Positions 6,646-14,567 of a DNA stretch of 40,459 bases are shown here, one piece after another (the first letter of the stretch is position 1; every line of letters starts with the position of its first letter). Source of the stretch: CAZCJA01 sp964499015 (GTDB taxonomy: Bacteria; Elusimicrobiota; Elusimicrobia; F11); NCBI GenBank assembly GCA_964499015.1, contig CAZCJA010000010.1, forward strand, positions 1 through 40,459, written 5' to 3'. A program made the translations under genes and the position numbers. The notes under the pieces were generated by a model that searched no databases, was not told the DNA's origin, and worked only from the letters and a program-made list of their open reading frames with translations.

Positions 6646-8544
6646 TCACTTCACTCGCCTCATCCGAAGTCCGTTCAAGACCGCGAGAATCTCAGATGTT
6701 TCGTGGACGAAAACTGCGAATGCGACGCTCATGACGCCGAGAAGCGCGAGAGGGATCATCACGGCGAGAAGCAGAATGGAGAAGACGATATTTTGGCCAC
6801 TGATCCGCCGTGCTCTTTTTCCAAGGCGAATTGCATAGGGCACCTTTGAGAGATCGTCCGCCATAAGCGCCACGTCCGAGGCCTCAATAGCGGTATCCGT
6901 GCCGCTCGTACCCATGGCTATTCCGACGGAGGCTTGAGCCAAAGCCGGAGCGTCATTGATTCCATCTCCCACCATAGCGACGGTTTTGTATTTCTTTTTC
7001 ATTTCCTTGATTATTTCCGACTTGTTCTCGGGAGAAAGATTAGCCCACACCGCATCGATGCCCAGTTCGCCTGCAATCGCTTTCGCCGTCACATCGTTGT
7101 CGCCAGTGAGAACGGCGATTTTGACGTTCTCTTTGTGAAATTGATCGATGACATCCTTCGCTTGCGGCCGGATCTCATCTCGGATCGCGACAAGTCCTTC
7201 CACGCCTTTGGACGTTCCAACGCAAATGACGGAGCGACCTTCACTGGTCAGTTTTTTCAAAATTGATTCATCTTTCAGATTCAATTGGAATCCCTCAAAA
7301 AGTTTCGGTTTACCTACGTAAATGGTATCTCCTTGCCAATTCGCCTTAACACCCAACCCCGTCAACGATTCAAATTGCGAGACGTCGAAAAACCCAAGTT
7401 TCATTTCGGTTGCCTTTTCAACAACGGCTTTGGCCAACGGGTGCTCCGAGAGCCGCTCAACGCTAAACGCCATCTGGAGAACTTTTCTTTCATCTCCGTT
7501 GAATGACACGACGTTTGTTACGACAGGCTTTCCCTTGGTTAAGGTTCCGGTCTTATCCAAAGCAATCGCCCGAACGGCCCCAAGCGTTTCCAGGTAGGCG
7601 CCGCCCTTGATAAGAACGCCGTGCTTGCCCGCATTGCCGATTCCGGCAGCCACCGCCACAGGTGTCGACATAACGAGGGCACACGGCGCCGCGGCCACTA
7701 GGAGCACCACGGCACGTCGCGCCCATTCAGAAAACTCCCACCCCAAGAAATAGGGAATAATCGCCAGTAATATGGCACTCATGAGGACGAGTGGGGAGTA
7801 GATCGCGCCAAACTTGTCGATAAAAAGTTGAGCGCGGCCTTTCTGCTCTTGAGCTTCTTCGATCAGGTGGATGATTTTGGACAGAGTGTTATCTTGAAAC
7901 AGCGCCGTTACTTTTATTTCAAGAACGCCCTGTTGGTTAACCGTGCCGGCAAACACCTTCATCCCTTCTTGTTTTTCGACAGGAATTGATTCGCCGGTTA
8001 CTGGAGCCTCATTAATGCTCGATGATCCTTTGACAATGACACCGTCGGTCGCGAGCGCCTCGCCGGGTCTTACGATAAAGATGTCGCCAATTTGCAGGTG
8101 CTCGGCGGCGACGACCGCTTCTTTGCCGTCCTTTAAGACATGGGCCTCTTTAGGAGCCAGATCCAGGAGTTTTCGGATAGATCCCCGTGTTTTGGCGTAG
8201 GTGTATTCCTCAATTCCTTCGGCAACACCATAGAGAACAACCAAGAAAGCGGCTTCATCCCACATTCCGAGAATGGCCGATCCAACTGTGGCGCCCATCA
8301 TCAAAATCTCGATACCGATTTTTTTCTCTTTGATGAGCTCTTCTATACCTTCTCGAATCCAATGGATCCCACCAATCACGATGGCAACGACGTAAAGCGA
8401 TTTCTCAACGAGAGCTGGTATATGGACCACATGCGCCAAGACAAACGAGATCCCCGCAATAACCGCCGCAATAAGGGCGTTCCGCATCGGTGGATGCGAG
8501 TACCATTTTCCTTCAAATGCGTCATGATCTTTCTCTTCAGCCAT
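6646..8544 (-). CDS. P1B-type heavy-metal-exporting ATPase, APC variant
   Basis: 632 residues, inner membrane. All P-type hallmarks are present: TGES (183-186), phosphorylation loop DKTGTLT (330-336) and GDGINDAP in the P domain. There is no N-terminal metal-binding domain; the first 20 residues are only mildly His/acid-rich. The transmembrane metal motif is AAPCALVMS (APC at 286-288) instead of the CPC of Cu and Zn/Cd pumps or the SPC of the P1B-4 group. The last membrane helix reads HETSEILAVLNGLRM (H614), which recalls the HE-containing motif of P1B-4 pumps rather than the DxG of ZntA. Substrate is therefore probably a divalent ion such as Co, Ni, Fe or Zn, but this is inference. It is the last gene of the CzcCBA-like operon. 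Confidence 0.85.
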   Translation of the reverse strand: MAEEKDHDAFEGKWYSHPPMRNALIAAVIAGISFVLAHVVHIPALVEKSLYVVAIVIGGIHWIREGIEELIKEKKIGIEILMMGATVGSAILGMWDEAAFLVVLYGVAEGIEEYTYAKTRGSIRKLLDLAPKEAHVLKDGKEAVVAAEHLQIGDIFIVRPGEALATDGVIVKGSSSINEAPVTGESIPVEKQEGMKVFAGTVNQQGVLEIKVTALFQDNTLSKIIHLIEEAQEQKGRAQLFIDKFGAIYSPLVLMSAILLAIIPYFLGWEFSEWARRAVVLLVAAAPCALVMSTPVAVAAGIGNAGKHGVLIKGGAYLETLGAVRAIALDKTGTLTKGKPVVTNVVSFNGDERKVLQMAFSVERLSEHPLAKAVVEKATEMKLGFFDVSQFESLTGLGVKANWQGDTIYVGKPKLFEGFQLNLKDESILKKLTSEGRSVICVGTSKGVEGLVAIRDEIRPQAKDVIDQFHKENVKIAVLTGDNDVTAKAIAGELGIDAVWANLSPENKSEIIKEMKKKYKTVAMVGDGINDAPALAQASVGIAMGTSGTDTAIEASDVALMADDLSKVPYAIRLGKRARRISGQNIVFSILLLAVMIPLALLGVMSVAFAVFVHETSEILAVLNGLRMRRVK

Positions 8545-8580
8545 AATAGATCCATTTCTTCTTTTCAGTTTTCTGAGTCG

Positions 8581-8817
8581 CTAAGGATGGCGTTTCTTGC
8601 ATTTTTCTTGTTTTTTCCGGCGACCTGTTTGGTGACGTTCCGTGTGTGGGCATACAGATGAGTGAATTTCTTGCTTGTGTTCTTTAAGCCAAGCTCTTGC
8701 AGCCGCTCTGTCCCACGGCTTGATGCCGCTTTTCTCCATGCGTTGGAGTTGTTCCAATAATCCCTTGCGGGCGTTGGAATTCCAAAGAATTTTCAAAACT
8801 CGCCACCAACCTGCCAT
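8581..8817 (-). CDS. small basic protein of unknown function
   Basis: 78 residues beginning MAGWWRVLKILWNSNARKGL. The ATG at 8817 has GAAGG 7 bases upstream; an in-frame TTG at 8829 is less likely. The first part is amphipathic and Trp-rich, with a helical run LLEQLQRMEKSGIKPWDRAA. The tail is rich in Lys, His and two Cys (SSVCPHTERHQTGRRKKQEK CKKRHP), possibly metal-binding. It lies between the PII-like gene and the P1B ATPase in one operon. I do not recognise the family. Confidence 0.55.
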   Translation of the reverse strand: MAGWWRVLKILWNSNARKGLLEQLQRMEKSGIKPWDRAAARAWLKEHKQEIHSSVCPHTERHQTGRRKKQEKCKKRHP

Positions 8818-8829
8818 ATTTGCCTTCAA

Positions 8830-9162
8830 TTAAAGAGCGTCTGCTCCACGCTCACCTGTTCGGATCCGCATCGCATCCTTGCATTCGATCACGAAGATTT
8901 TTCCGTCCCCTTTATTGCCCGTATGAGCATTTTTCCGGATGGCTTCCATGATCTTCCTAACCATTCCATTGTTCACCACAATCTCTAATTTTGTTCTCTC
9001 GACCGTGTCCAGTCCAACTTCTTCGGCCGCACCTTTTACCGGACTTCGCCCATAGGTCTGCACGTGCGACACAATGCAACCGGGAAGCCCTTCAATTTCC
9101 CGTAAAGCCTGAAGCACTTGCTGGAGCATGTTCGGTTTGATAATGGCTTTGATCTCTTTCAT
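8830..9162 (-). CDS. PII-like signalling protein linked to CzcA
   Basis: 110 residues from MKEIKAIIKPNMLQQVLQAL. The ATG at 9162 overlaps the CzcA stop as ATGA, with AAGGAGG inside the end of czcA. It has the PII beta-alpha-beta fold signature (EIKAIIKP at the start, GCIVSHVQTYGRS, KLEIVVNNGMVRKIMEAI, GDGKIFVIE). The T-loop segment GRSPVKGAAEEVGLDTVERT lacks the uridylylated Tyr of GlnB/GlnK, so classic nitrogen signalling is unlikely. PII-like proteins beside heavy-metal RND pumps are known as a metal-associated subgroup and may sense metal or a nucleotide and modulate the pump. Binding partner here is most likely CzcA or the P1B ATPase (inference). Confidence 0.8.
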   Translation of the reverse strand: MKEIKAIIKPNMLQQVLQALREIEGLPGCIVSHVQTYGRSPVKGAAEEVGLDTVERTKLEIVVNNGMVRKIMEAIRKNAHTGNKGDGKIFVIECKDAMRIRTGERGADAL

Positions 9163-12100
9163 AGTTCGACCTCCTTCGCCTTCCAAATTCGCTTTTCAAG
9201 CAGGGCGACCAAAGACGGAAGAACAAATAATGTCAACAGGGTTGAGGAGATAACACCGCCGATGACGACGGAAGCTAATGGTCTTTGCACTTCGGAGCCC
9301 ATACCGGTTGAGAGCATCATGGGTAAAAAACCAAAGATTTCAACGAGGGCCGTCATGAGAACCGGACGAATCCTCATTTCCGTGCCTTGGTGAATGAGAT
9401 CGTGTCCCTTAATGCCTTTTTCCCTCAAATCATTAAACACGTTAATCAGTACTACACCATTCAGAACAGCGATCCCGGACAGGGCCACGAAACCAACGCC
9501 GGCAGAGATACTGAATGGCAGATCGTTGAGGATTAGTCCAAGCACTCCACCAACAAGTGCCAAAGGAACGCATGAGAAAACAAGCAAGGTTTCAAAAACA
9601 CTGCGGAAGGCTGCAAAAATCATGAAGAGAACCAAAACAAGAACGAGCGGTGTCATAATGCTTAGTCGCTTTTTGGCCTCTTGGAGATTCTTGAAATTGC
9701 CTCCCCATTCCGCAAAATAGCCCGCTGGCATTTTCACTGCTTGTGCGGAAACTTCCTGCGCCTCGTTAACGAAACTCTCAGTATCTCGACCACGTGGATT
9801 TACCATAATGGAAACACGTCGTTTGGATTGCTCACGCGCAATTGTTCCGTAGGTATCTTCAAAATGAAGATTAGCGACTTCACTCAAAGGGACTGTTGCA
9901 TTCGTCCCAAGACCAACCGGCAAGGATTTCAACGCGTCAAGGTTGGAGCGATCCTTTTCCTGTAAGCGAACAACAATTGGATATCGGCGGAAACCCTCAT
10001 AAATAGATCCTGCTTCTTCACCGCCGACAGCGACGCCAACTGTCTCCAAAACTTCCTGATTGGCCAGACCTAAGGCCCGAAGCTCACCGAGTTTAGGCTC
10101 AACATGAAGAAGAGGCGTTTTTCCTTGTAACTCAAGCTCAACGTCTCCAGCACCAGGGACTTTTTCGATAGATGACTTTAAGTTTTGAGCGATTTGCGTG
10201 AGTTGCTCCATATCATCGCCAAACACTTTTACCGCTATGTCTGCCCGCGTTCCTTCCAGCAGCTCGTTGAAACGCATTTGGATAGGTTGTGTTAGCAGAA
10301 GGCGCTGCCCAGGGATCTCCGCTTGAAGCTCGGCGGCGATCCGCTGGGCAAGCTCTCCTTTCAGGGGGCGTCGCCCTTCGACCAAGGGCCACGTTTTACG
10401 TTCATGCAACATGATGAAAGTATCGGAAATGCTTATCGGCATGGGATCCGTGGCAATTTCGGCGGTTCCCAATCGTGAGAACACATTCGAAACTTCGGGG
10501 AAACGGCGAATAATCTTTTCACTTTTTTCTTGGAGAGCAACGGCCTGGTCGATACTAATTGTGGCTGGCCGGAAGAATTGAATGACAAGAGAACCTTCGT
10601 CCAACTGGGGCAGGAATTCCCCGCCCAATCGAGAAAAAAGAACGCCGCCCACAAGAACGGACAATGCCCCGACAGCAATCACCCAACGGGAATGCCCCAG
10701 GACAGAGCGTAGGCTTTTATCGTAACCGGATTTTATTTTCCGCATGAGCCATGGCTCTTTGTCTGCCACGTGACCGCGCAGGAACAGGCTGGCTAGGGCA
10801 GGAGCTAACGTAAACGAAAGCAGGAGGGCGGACAAAACCGCAATAACGAACGTCCCCACCATTGGAATGAACATTTTTCCTTCGATGCCTGTGAAGGCAA
10901 AGATTGGCAGTAAAACCACAACTATGATGAGCTCACCGAATCCAGCCGATTGCCGTATTTCTACAGCGGCATCCATCACTGTTGCATTCAACTCATCAAT
11001 TGATAGTTTACGGCCCAACTCTTGCGCCCTAACGTGAATCCGCCGGACGCAGTTATCGATCACGATCACGACGCCGTCAATAATGATGCCGAAGTCGAGT
11101 GCGCCGAGACTCATGAGGTTTCCCGACATTCCCAACTTTTTCATAACGATGAACGTCATGAGCAACGTAAGGGGAATGGTCACCGCCGTGATAATGGCGG
11201 CACGGATATTACCCAGGAGAAGCATCAAGATAACAATCACCAGCACAGCGCCCGTGACCAAATTGTGCTCGACAGTATTTAAGGTGGCATCGACAAGATC
11301 CGAACGATCGTAAAGCGTTGTGAGGACCACATCGGGAGGTAAATCCTTTTTAAGCTCCTCTACTTTTTGAGCAACGCGGTGTGCCACTTCGCGACTGTTT
11401 TCACCAAGTCTCATCATGGCGGTACCAAGAAGATCTTCCTGGCCATTCACCAATGCCGCCCCCGTTCTCAATTCCGTGGCAAGCTGAACGTTAGCGACAT
11501 CACCAATACGCAGGGTCTTCAATGTCTCAAGTGACTTAACGGGTACTTGCCGGATGTCTTCTTCGTTTTTTAACAACCCTGTAGCTTGGACCAAGAATTG
11601 CTCCGAGGTTTGTTGGACATAACCGCCACCAACGTTTCGATTGGTTTTCTCCATGGCTTCGATGAGATCGCCGAAATGTAAGCCATAACGGGCCATCCGG
11701 GCAGGGTTGGGTTGGATATGGAATTGCTTTTCAAACCCACCAATCGCATTAACTTCCGCAACCCCTTTCACAGTTAAAAGACGGGGCTTGATAAACCAAT
11801 CGTGGAGGCTACGCAGTTCCATCAATTGCTTGGCCCGCTCCGGGCCCATAGCAGGTGTTTTTGCTTGAACGGTGTAGAAGAAAATATCTCCTAGGCCGGT
11901 TGTGATTGGCCCAAGTTTGGGTTGAATATTGGGCGGAAGTTCCGTGCTGACTTGCTGTAGCCTTTCCGCAACCAATTGTCGCGCCCGATAAACGTCTACA
12001 TCTTCTTCAAACACAAGCGTTACCTGTGAAAGTCCAAAACGTGAAATGGAACGTGTTTGAACCAACCCCGATAATCCCCCCATACCATTTTCTATTGGGA

Positions 12101-12299
12101 CCGTAATGTAGCGCTCAATTTCTTCGGGTGTTAGCCCTTCAACCGAAGCATTGATCTGCACCTGATTATTGGTGATGTCAGGAACAGCATCGATGGGTAA
12201 AGACTGGAAGCTAAACCACCCGAGCACGGCCAGAAGAGCGGCCAAAGCAAAAACAACTCCTTTGTTATAAACAGAAAAGTGAATTAATCGCTGAATCAT
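9159..12299 (-). CDS. czcA: CzcA-type RND heavy-metal efflux pump
   Basis: 1046 residues, the normal length for heavy-metal RND pumps. N-terminal helix 1 is followed by the large periplasmic loop beginning LPIDAVPDITNNQVQINASV. Helix 4 carries LDFGIIIDGVVIVIDN (401-416), matching the DFG-x3-DG-x-EN style of the Zn/Co/Cd subgroup rather than the Cu/Ag subgroup; the final Glu of the usual EN is Asp here. The proton-motive pump takes divalent cations from the periplasm or cytoplasm into a trans-envelope channel. AGGAGAT lies before the ATG at 12299, 16 bases after the adaptor stop. The PII-like gene overlaps its end. Confidence 0.92.
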   Translation of the reverse strand: MIQRLIHFSVYNKGVVFALAALLAVLGWFSFQSLPIDAVPDITNNQVQINASVEGLTPEEIERYITVPIENGMGGLSGLVQTRSISRFGLSQVTLVFEEDVDVYRARQLVAERLQQVSTELPPNIQPKLGPITTGLGDIFFYTVQAKTPAMGPERAKQLMELRSLHDWFIKPRLLTVKGVAEVNAIGGFEKQFHIQPNPARMARYGLHFGDLIEAMEKTNRNVGGGYVQQTSEQFLVQATGLLKNEEDIRQVPVKSLETLKTLRIGDVANVQLATELRTGAALVNGQEDLLGTAMMRLGENSREVAHRVAQKVEELKKDLPPDVVLTTLYDRSDLVDATLNTVEHNLVTGAVLVIVILMLLLGNIRAAIITAVTIPLTLLMTFIVMKKLGMSGNLMSLGALDFGIIIDGVVIVIDNCVRRIHVRAQELGRKLSIDELNATVMDAAVEIRQSAGFGELIIVVVLLPIFAFTGIEGKMFIPMVGTFVIAVLSALLLSFTLAPALASLFLRGHVADKEPWLMRKIKSGYDKSLRSVLGHSRWVIAVGALSVLVGGVLFSRLGGEFLPQLDEGSLVIQFFRPATISIDQAVALQEKSEKIIRRFPEVSNVFSRLGTAEIATDPMPISISDTFIMLHERKTWPLVEGRRPLKGELAQRIAAELQAEIPGQRLLLTQPIQMRFNELLEGTRADIAVKVFGDDMEQLTQIAQNLKSSIEKVPGAGDVELELQGKTPLLHVEPKLGELRALGLANQEVLETVGVAVGGEEAGSIYEGFRRYPIVVRLQEKDRSNLDALKSLPVGLGTNATVPLSEVANLHFEDTYGTIAREQSKRRVSIMVNPRGRDTESFVNEAQEVSAQAVKMPAGYFAEWGGNFKNLQEAKKRLSIMTPLVLVLVLFMIFAAFRSVFETLLVFSCVPLALVGGVLGLILNDLPFSISAGVGFVALSGIAVLNGVVLINVFNDLREKGIKGHDLIHQGTEMRIRPVLMTALVEIFGFLPMMLSTGMGSEVQRPLASVVIGGVISSTLLTLFVLPSLVALLEKRIWKAKEVEL

Positions 12300-12315
12300 A
12301 TTGATCTCCTAGGCC

Positions 12316-12918
12316 TTAATGAGCATGTCCGGCTTCGCCTTCACTAAAGGCGTCAAGCTCGGCCACGCGTAGAAGCGGCACTCCATTGGTCACAACGTGG
12401 TCTCCAGACTTTAAATCAGATGAGATGCGTGGCTTAAAAAGAACTGTTTGCCCTTCTTTTTGGGCGGTCCCTTTAATTAATTTGAAATGTCCATCTCGTA
12501 GCCTGTAAACTGCAATTTCATCTTTGAATTCAACAAGAGATGTTGCGGGAATTGTAACGGTGCCTTGAGATGTAATTGCGCGTGTCTGGATTTCCAGAGC
12601 CTTTAATGCTTTCTCAGATAATTTAAACCCATCGTCAGGGTTCGCTTCCGTCACGGCTTTATCAGGCCCAACGCTCGATGAAGTTTCCTCTTCTTCGCCA
12701 TGCTCCTCGTGCTCTTCACCTTCCTTATGATTGTGTGTTTCCTCGGCGTTTTTATCTTTGTGTTCGCCTTCTTCTGCATGTTTTTCAGCATGGTGATGAC
12801 CTTGTTCTTTTTCGATTTTTTTCTCTTCTGCCTCATGATCATGTCCTTCGTGAGCCAAGGCTGGCATCACTAAAAAAAGTGGCAGCATCATCGTGTAAGT
12901 CTTAAGAGAAAATCTCAT
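12316..12918 (-). CDS. short His-rich adaptor-like protein of the Czc pump
   Basis: 200 residues. The ATG at 12918 overlaps the czcC stop as ATGA with GGAGG upstream. Signal peptide MRFSLKTYTMMLPLFLVMPALA precedes a His/Glu/Lys-rich stretch (about 23-85, including HEGHDHE, GHHHAEKH and EEHEEHGEEEE) likely to bind metal. Residues about 100-190 resemble the distal part of a periplasmic adaptor: FKLSEKALKALEIQTRAI, TIPATSLVEFKDEIAVYRLR, KSGDHVVTNGVPLLRVAEL. The lipoyl and alpha-hairpin domains that normally make CzcB about 350-400 residues are absent. It may act as a reduced adaptor or a periplasmic metal chaperone. No other adaptor is encoded in this operon. Confidence 0.75.
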   Translation of the reverse strand: MRFSLKTYTMMLPLFLVMPALAHEGHDHEAEEKKIEKEQGHHHAEKHAEEGEHKDKNAEETHNHKEGEEHEEHGEEEETSSSVGPDKAVTEANPDDGFKLSEKALKALEIQTRAITSQGTVTIPATSLVEFKDEIAVYRLRDGHFKLIKGTAQKEGQTVLFKPRISSDLKSGDHVVTNGVPLLRVAELDAFSEGEAGHAH

Positions 12919-14156
12919 AGTTTTTCCTCCATAATCCGGCCATCTAGGGCATAAATCATCCATAGAGCCTCGATCGCCCTTAACTCTTGTTCGTTTTGAT
13001 CAGTAACGAATTCAGTCATTTGGCGATGTGCCTCAATAATTAGGCTGGCCGAAACAACGCCACGATCAAACAGCCCCTCCACGTTGTGATGTTTTTTTTG
13101 CATCTGCACATAATCGGGTGATTTGGCCAGTGCGTCGAGCGACATTCTGTAGGTGTTCAAGAGAATTTTTCTCTGGGTTTCGAGCTCGCGGTTGGTCTGC
13201 TCTAGGGAAATCTGGGCTTGGTTGAAGTCGTTTTTAGCCAGTGCAATCAATCCTTTATTGCGATGGTAAAGAGGTAACCCAAGCGATAAAGCCGCGCCGT
13301 ATGCTTCGCTGTTTTGTCCATTCCCAGATTCAAGAACCATGCGCGGTCCCAAAGCGAGATTCGGATAGATTTCGCTGCGAGCCACTTTATAGCCAGCCTT
13401 CGCCAATGCCGCCGTGGCCTGTGCTTCTTTTTGGATTGAACCGAATTCTCTAAATGAAGCTGGCTGAAGATTAACCACAGGCCAACTTGCTGGTTTTTCA
13501 GGTAAGGAGAGCTGGTCTAATTGGATTGCAGTCCCCAGAGCAAGCTCAAAGAAACCATTGAGCGCTTGTTGCTCTTGTAGAAGCAATGATCGCTTGAGCT
13601 GATAATCGCCCTCAGCCAAAGAAAATACACTTAGAGAAACCTCTTGTTCAGGAGCCAAATGCCGCCGACTTTTATATTGACCAGCGATTTTTCTAAACAC
13701 TTCGAGAGATTCATCGACGGTCGCGAGTTCCGACTCTAACTGTCTTAAGCGATAAAGGTTTAGAACCGTTTTTAATGTGACTTCTTCTTTCATACGCAGT
13801 ACTTGTGCACGCAATAGATCTTGCTGCATCTTGGCTTGGCTGATTCGAGCTTTTCGCTTACCCCCCAACTCAAAGGTATGTAGGTAAGTTGCTTCTATTT
13901 CAGTGCTTGGCTCATCATTCTCATCTCGAAATGTGGATTCAACATCCAACTCAGGATTAGGGCGCTGCCGAGCCAGCCGGAGGTAAGCATCGAGATTGGC
14001 AATTCGTGATTCAGCTCTTTGGATATCAGGATGATTCTTTTGAGCGCAACGCAAGACATCCTGAAGAGTGGCTGGAGCTGAGCAAGCCGATTCATTGGCC
14101 GAAATTCGCCCGAAAAGACATAAAAAAGAAACAAATGAACAGAGTACTATTCGCAT
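12915..14156 (-). CDS. czcC: CzcC-type outer-membrane efflux factor (TolC family)
   Basis: 413 residues. Signal peptide MRIVLCSFVSFLCLFGRISA, then the TolC-family repeats of long helices: APATLQDVLRCAQKNHPDIQ (first repeat) and a second repeat from about residue 235 (FGSIQKEAQATAALAKAGYK). The segments SEIYPNLALGPRMVLESG and GAALSLGLPLYHRNKG are the beta-barrel strands. It forms the trimeric outer-membrane exit duct for the CzcA pump. AAGGAT lies upstream of the ATG. It is the second gene after the small secreted leader gene, with a hairpin in the 79-base gap. Confidence 0.88.
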   Translation of the reverse strand: MRIVLCSFVSFLCLFGRISANESACSAPATLQDVLRCAQKNHPDIQRAESRIANLDAYLRLARQRPNPELDVESTFRDENDEPSTEIEATYLHTFELGGKRKARISQAKMQQDLLRAQVLRMKEEVTLKTVLNLYRLRQLESELATVDESLEVFRKIAGQYKSRRHLAPEQEVSLSVFSLAEGDYQLKRSLLLQEQQALNGFFELALGTAIQLDQLSLPEKPASWPVVNLQPASFREFGSIQKEAQATAALAKAGYKVARSEIYPNLALGPRMVLESGNGQNSEAYGAALSLGLPLYHRNKGLIALAKNDFNQAQISLEQTNRELETQRKILLNTYRMSLDALAKSPDYVQMQKKHHNVEGLFDRGVVSASLIIEAHRQMTEFVTDQNEQELRAIEALWMIYALDGRIMEEKL

Positions 14157-14186
14157 AAATAATCCTTATGTGTGAGATAGAAACCA

Positions 14187-14208
14187 GGACGGCAGAATAC
14201 GCCAGTCC
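14187..14208 (-). repeat. intercistronic hairpin
   Basis: GGACTGGC and GCCGTCC on the minus strand pair around a 7-base loop with one bulged T. It lies between the leader gene and czcC. No T-run follows, so an RNA-stability or attenuation element is more likely than a full terminator. Confidence 0.4.
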
Positions 14209-14235
14209 ATCAATAGCAATGATAAGAGAGACTAT

Positions 14236-14496
14236 TTAAGCGAGTTTTTTAGGAGGGCGAAAAATGGATTGAGTAATTGAAAGGCTTGTTACAACAGAGG
14301 GTGCAGCATTTATTGGATGTGTCTGTGTGATAGTTGGAGGAACGGTACTATTTTCAAAAACTATATGAGACGTGCAATTCGCCTGACAGATACTGGATCC
14401 GGCGACATCATGGTGTTCTGCCGTGTCTTGGTAGCCATCAATGACGACCAAGCCAGCCATAAAAAGAAGTGCAAACAGATATACTTTCAGTCTCAT
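14236..14496 (-). CDS. small secreted protein heading the Czc-type operon
   Basis: 86 residues with signal peptide MRLKVYLFALLFMAGLVVIDG. The mature part has EHHDVAGSSICQANCTSHIV, with two His and two Cys that could bind metal, and ends SIFRPPKKLA. Its position first in a CzcCBA-like operon and its Arg-Pro-Pro tail resemble the small CzcI/CopL-type periplasmic proteins found at the head of such operons, but sequence alone does not prove membership. A promoter with TTGACA and TAAACT lies just upstream. A protein of the same general plan (signal peptide, Cys cluster, R-x-PP tail) heads the copper operon at 23970-24356. Confidence 0.6.
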   Translation of the reverse strand: MRLKVYLFALLFMAGLVVIDGYQDTAEHHDVAGSSICQANCTSHIVFENSTVPPTITQTHPINAAPSVVTSLSITQSIFRPPKKLA

Positions 14497-14504
14497 AAGA
14501 ACCT

Positions 14505-14533
14505 AGTTTAATGCGAACTCAATCTATTGTCAA
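14505..14533 (-). promoter_or_regulatory. sigma-70-type promoter of the Czc-type operon
   Basis: On the minus strand TTGACA (14533-14528), a 17-base spacer, then TAAACT (14510-14505), ending 8 bases before the ATG of the small leader gene at 14496. The -35 is a perfect consensus. The leader would be nearly absent, so the true start point may lie inside the short gap or the gene's start may be later. Confidence 0.65.
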
Positions 14534-14543
14534 CGAAAACAGT

Positions 14544-14555
14544 AGAGAATTCTCT
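14544..14555. promoter_or_regulatory. 12-bp palindrome next to the -35 element
   Basis: AGAGAATTCTCT is a perfect 12-bp palindrome centred about 19 bp upstream of the -35 of the promoter at 14505-14533. It could bind an activator or repressor of the metal operon. Confidence 0.4.
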
Positions 14556-14567
14556 TTTTCCATTTTT

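Noticed and set aside
12651..12842. Lys/Met-rich 63-codon frame and other shadow frames inside the His-rich gene
   Set aside because: Arises from the repeated GAG/CAT codons of the adaptor-like gene read in another frame.
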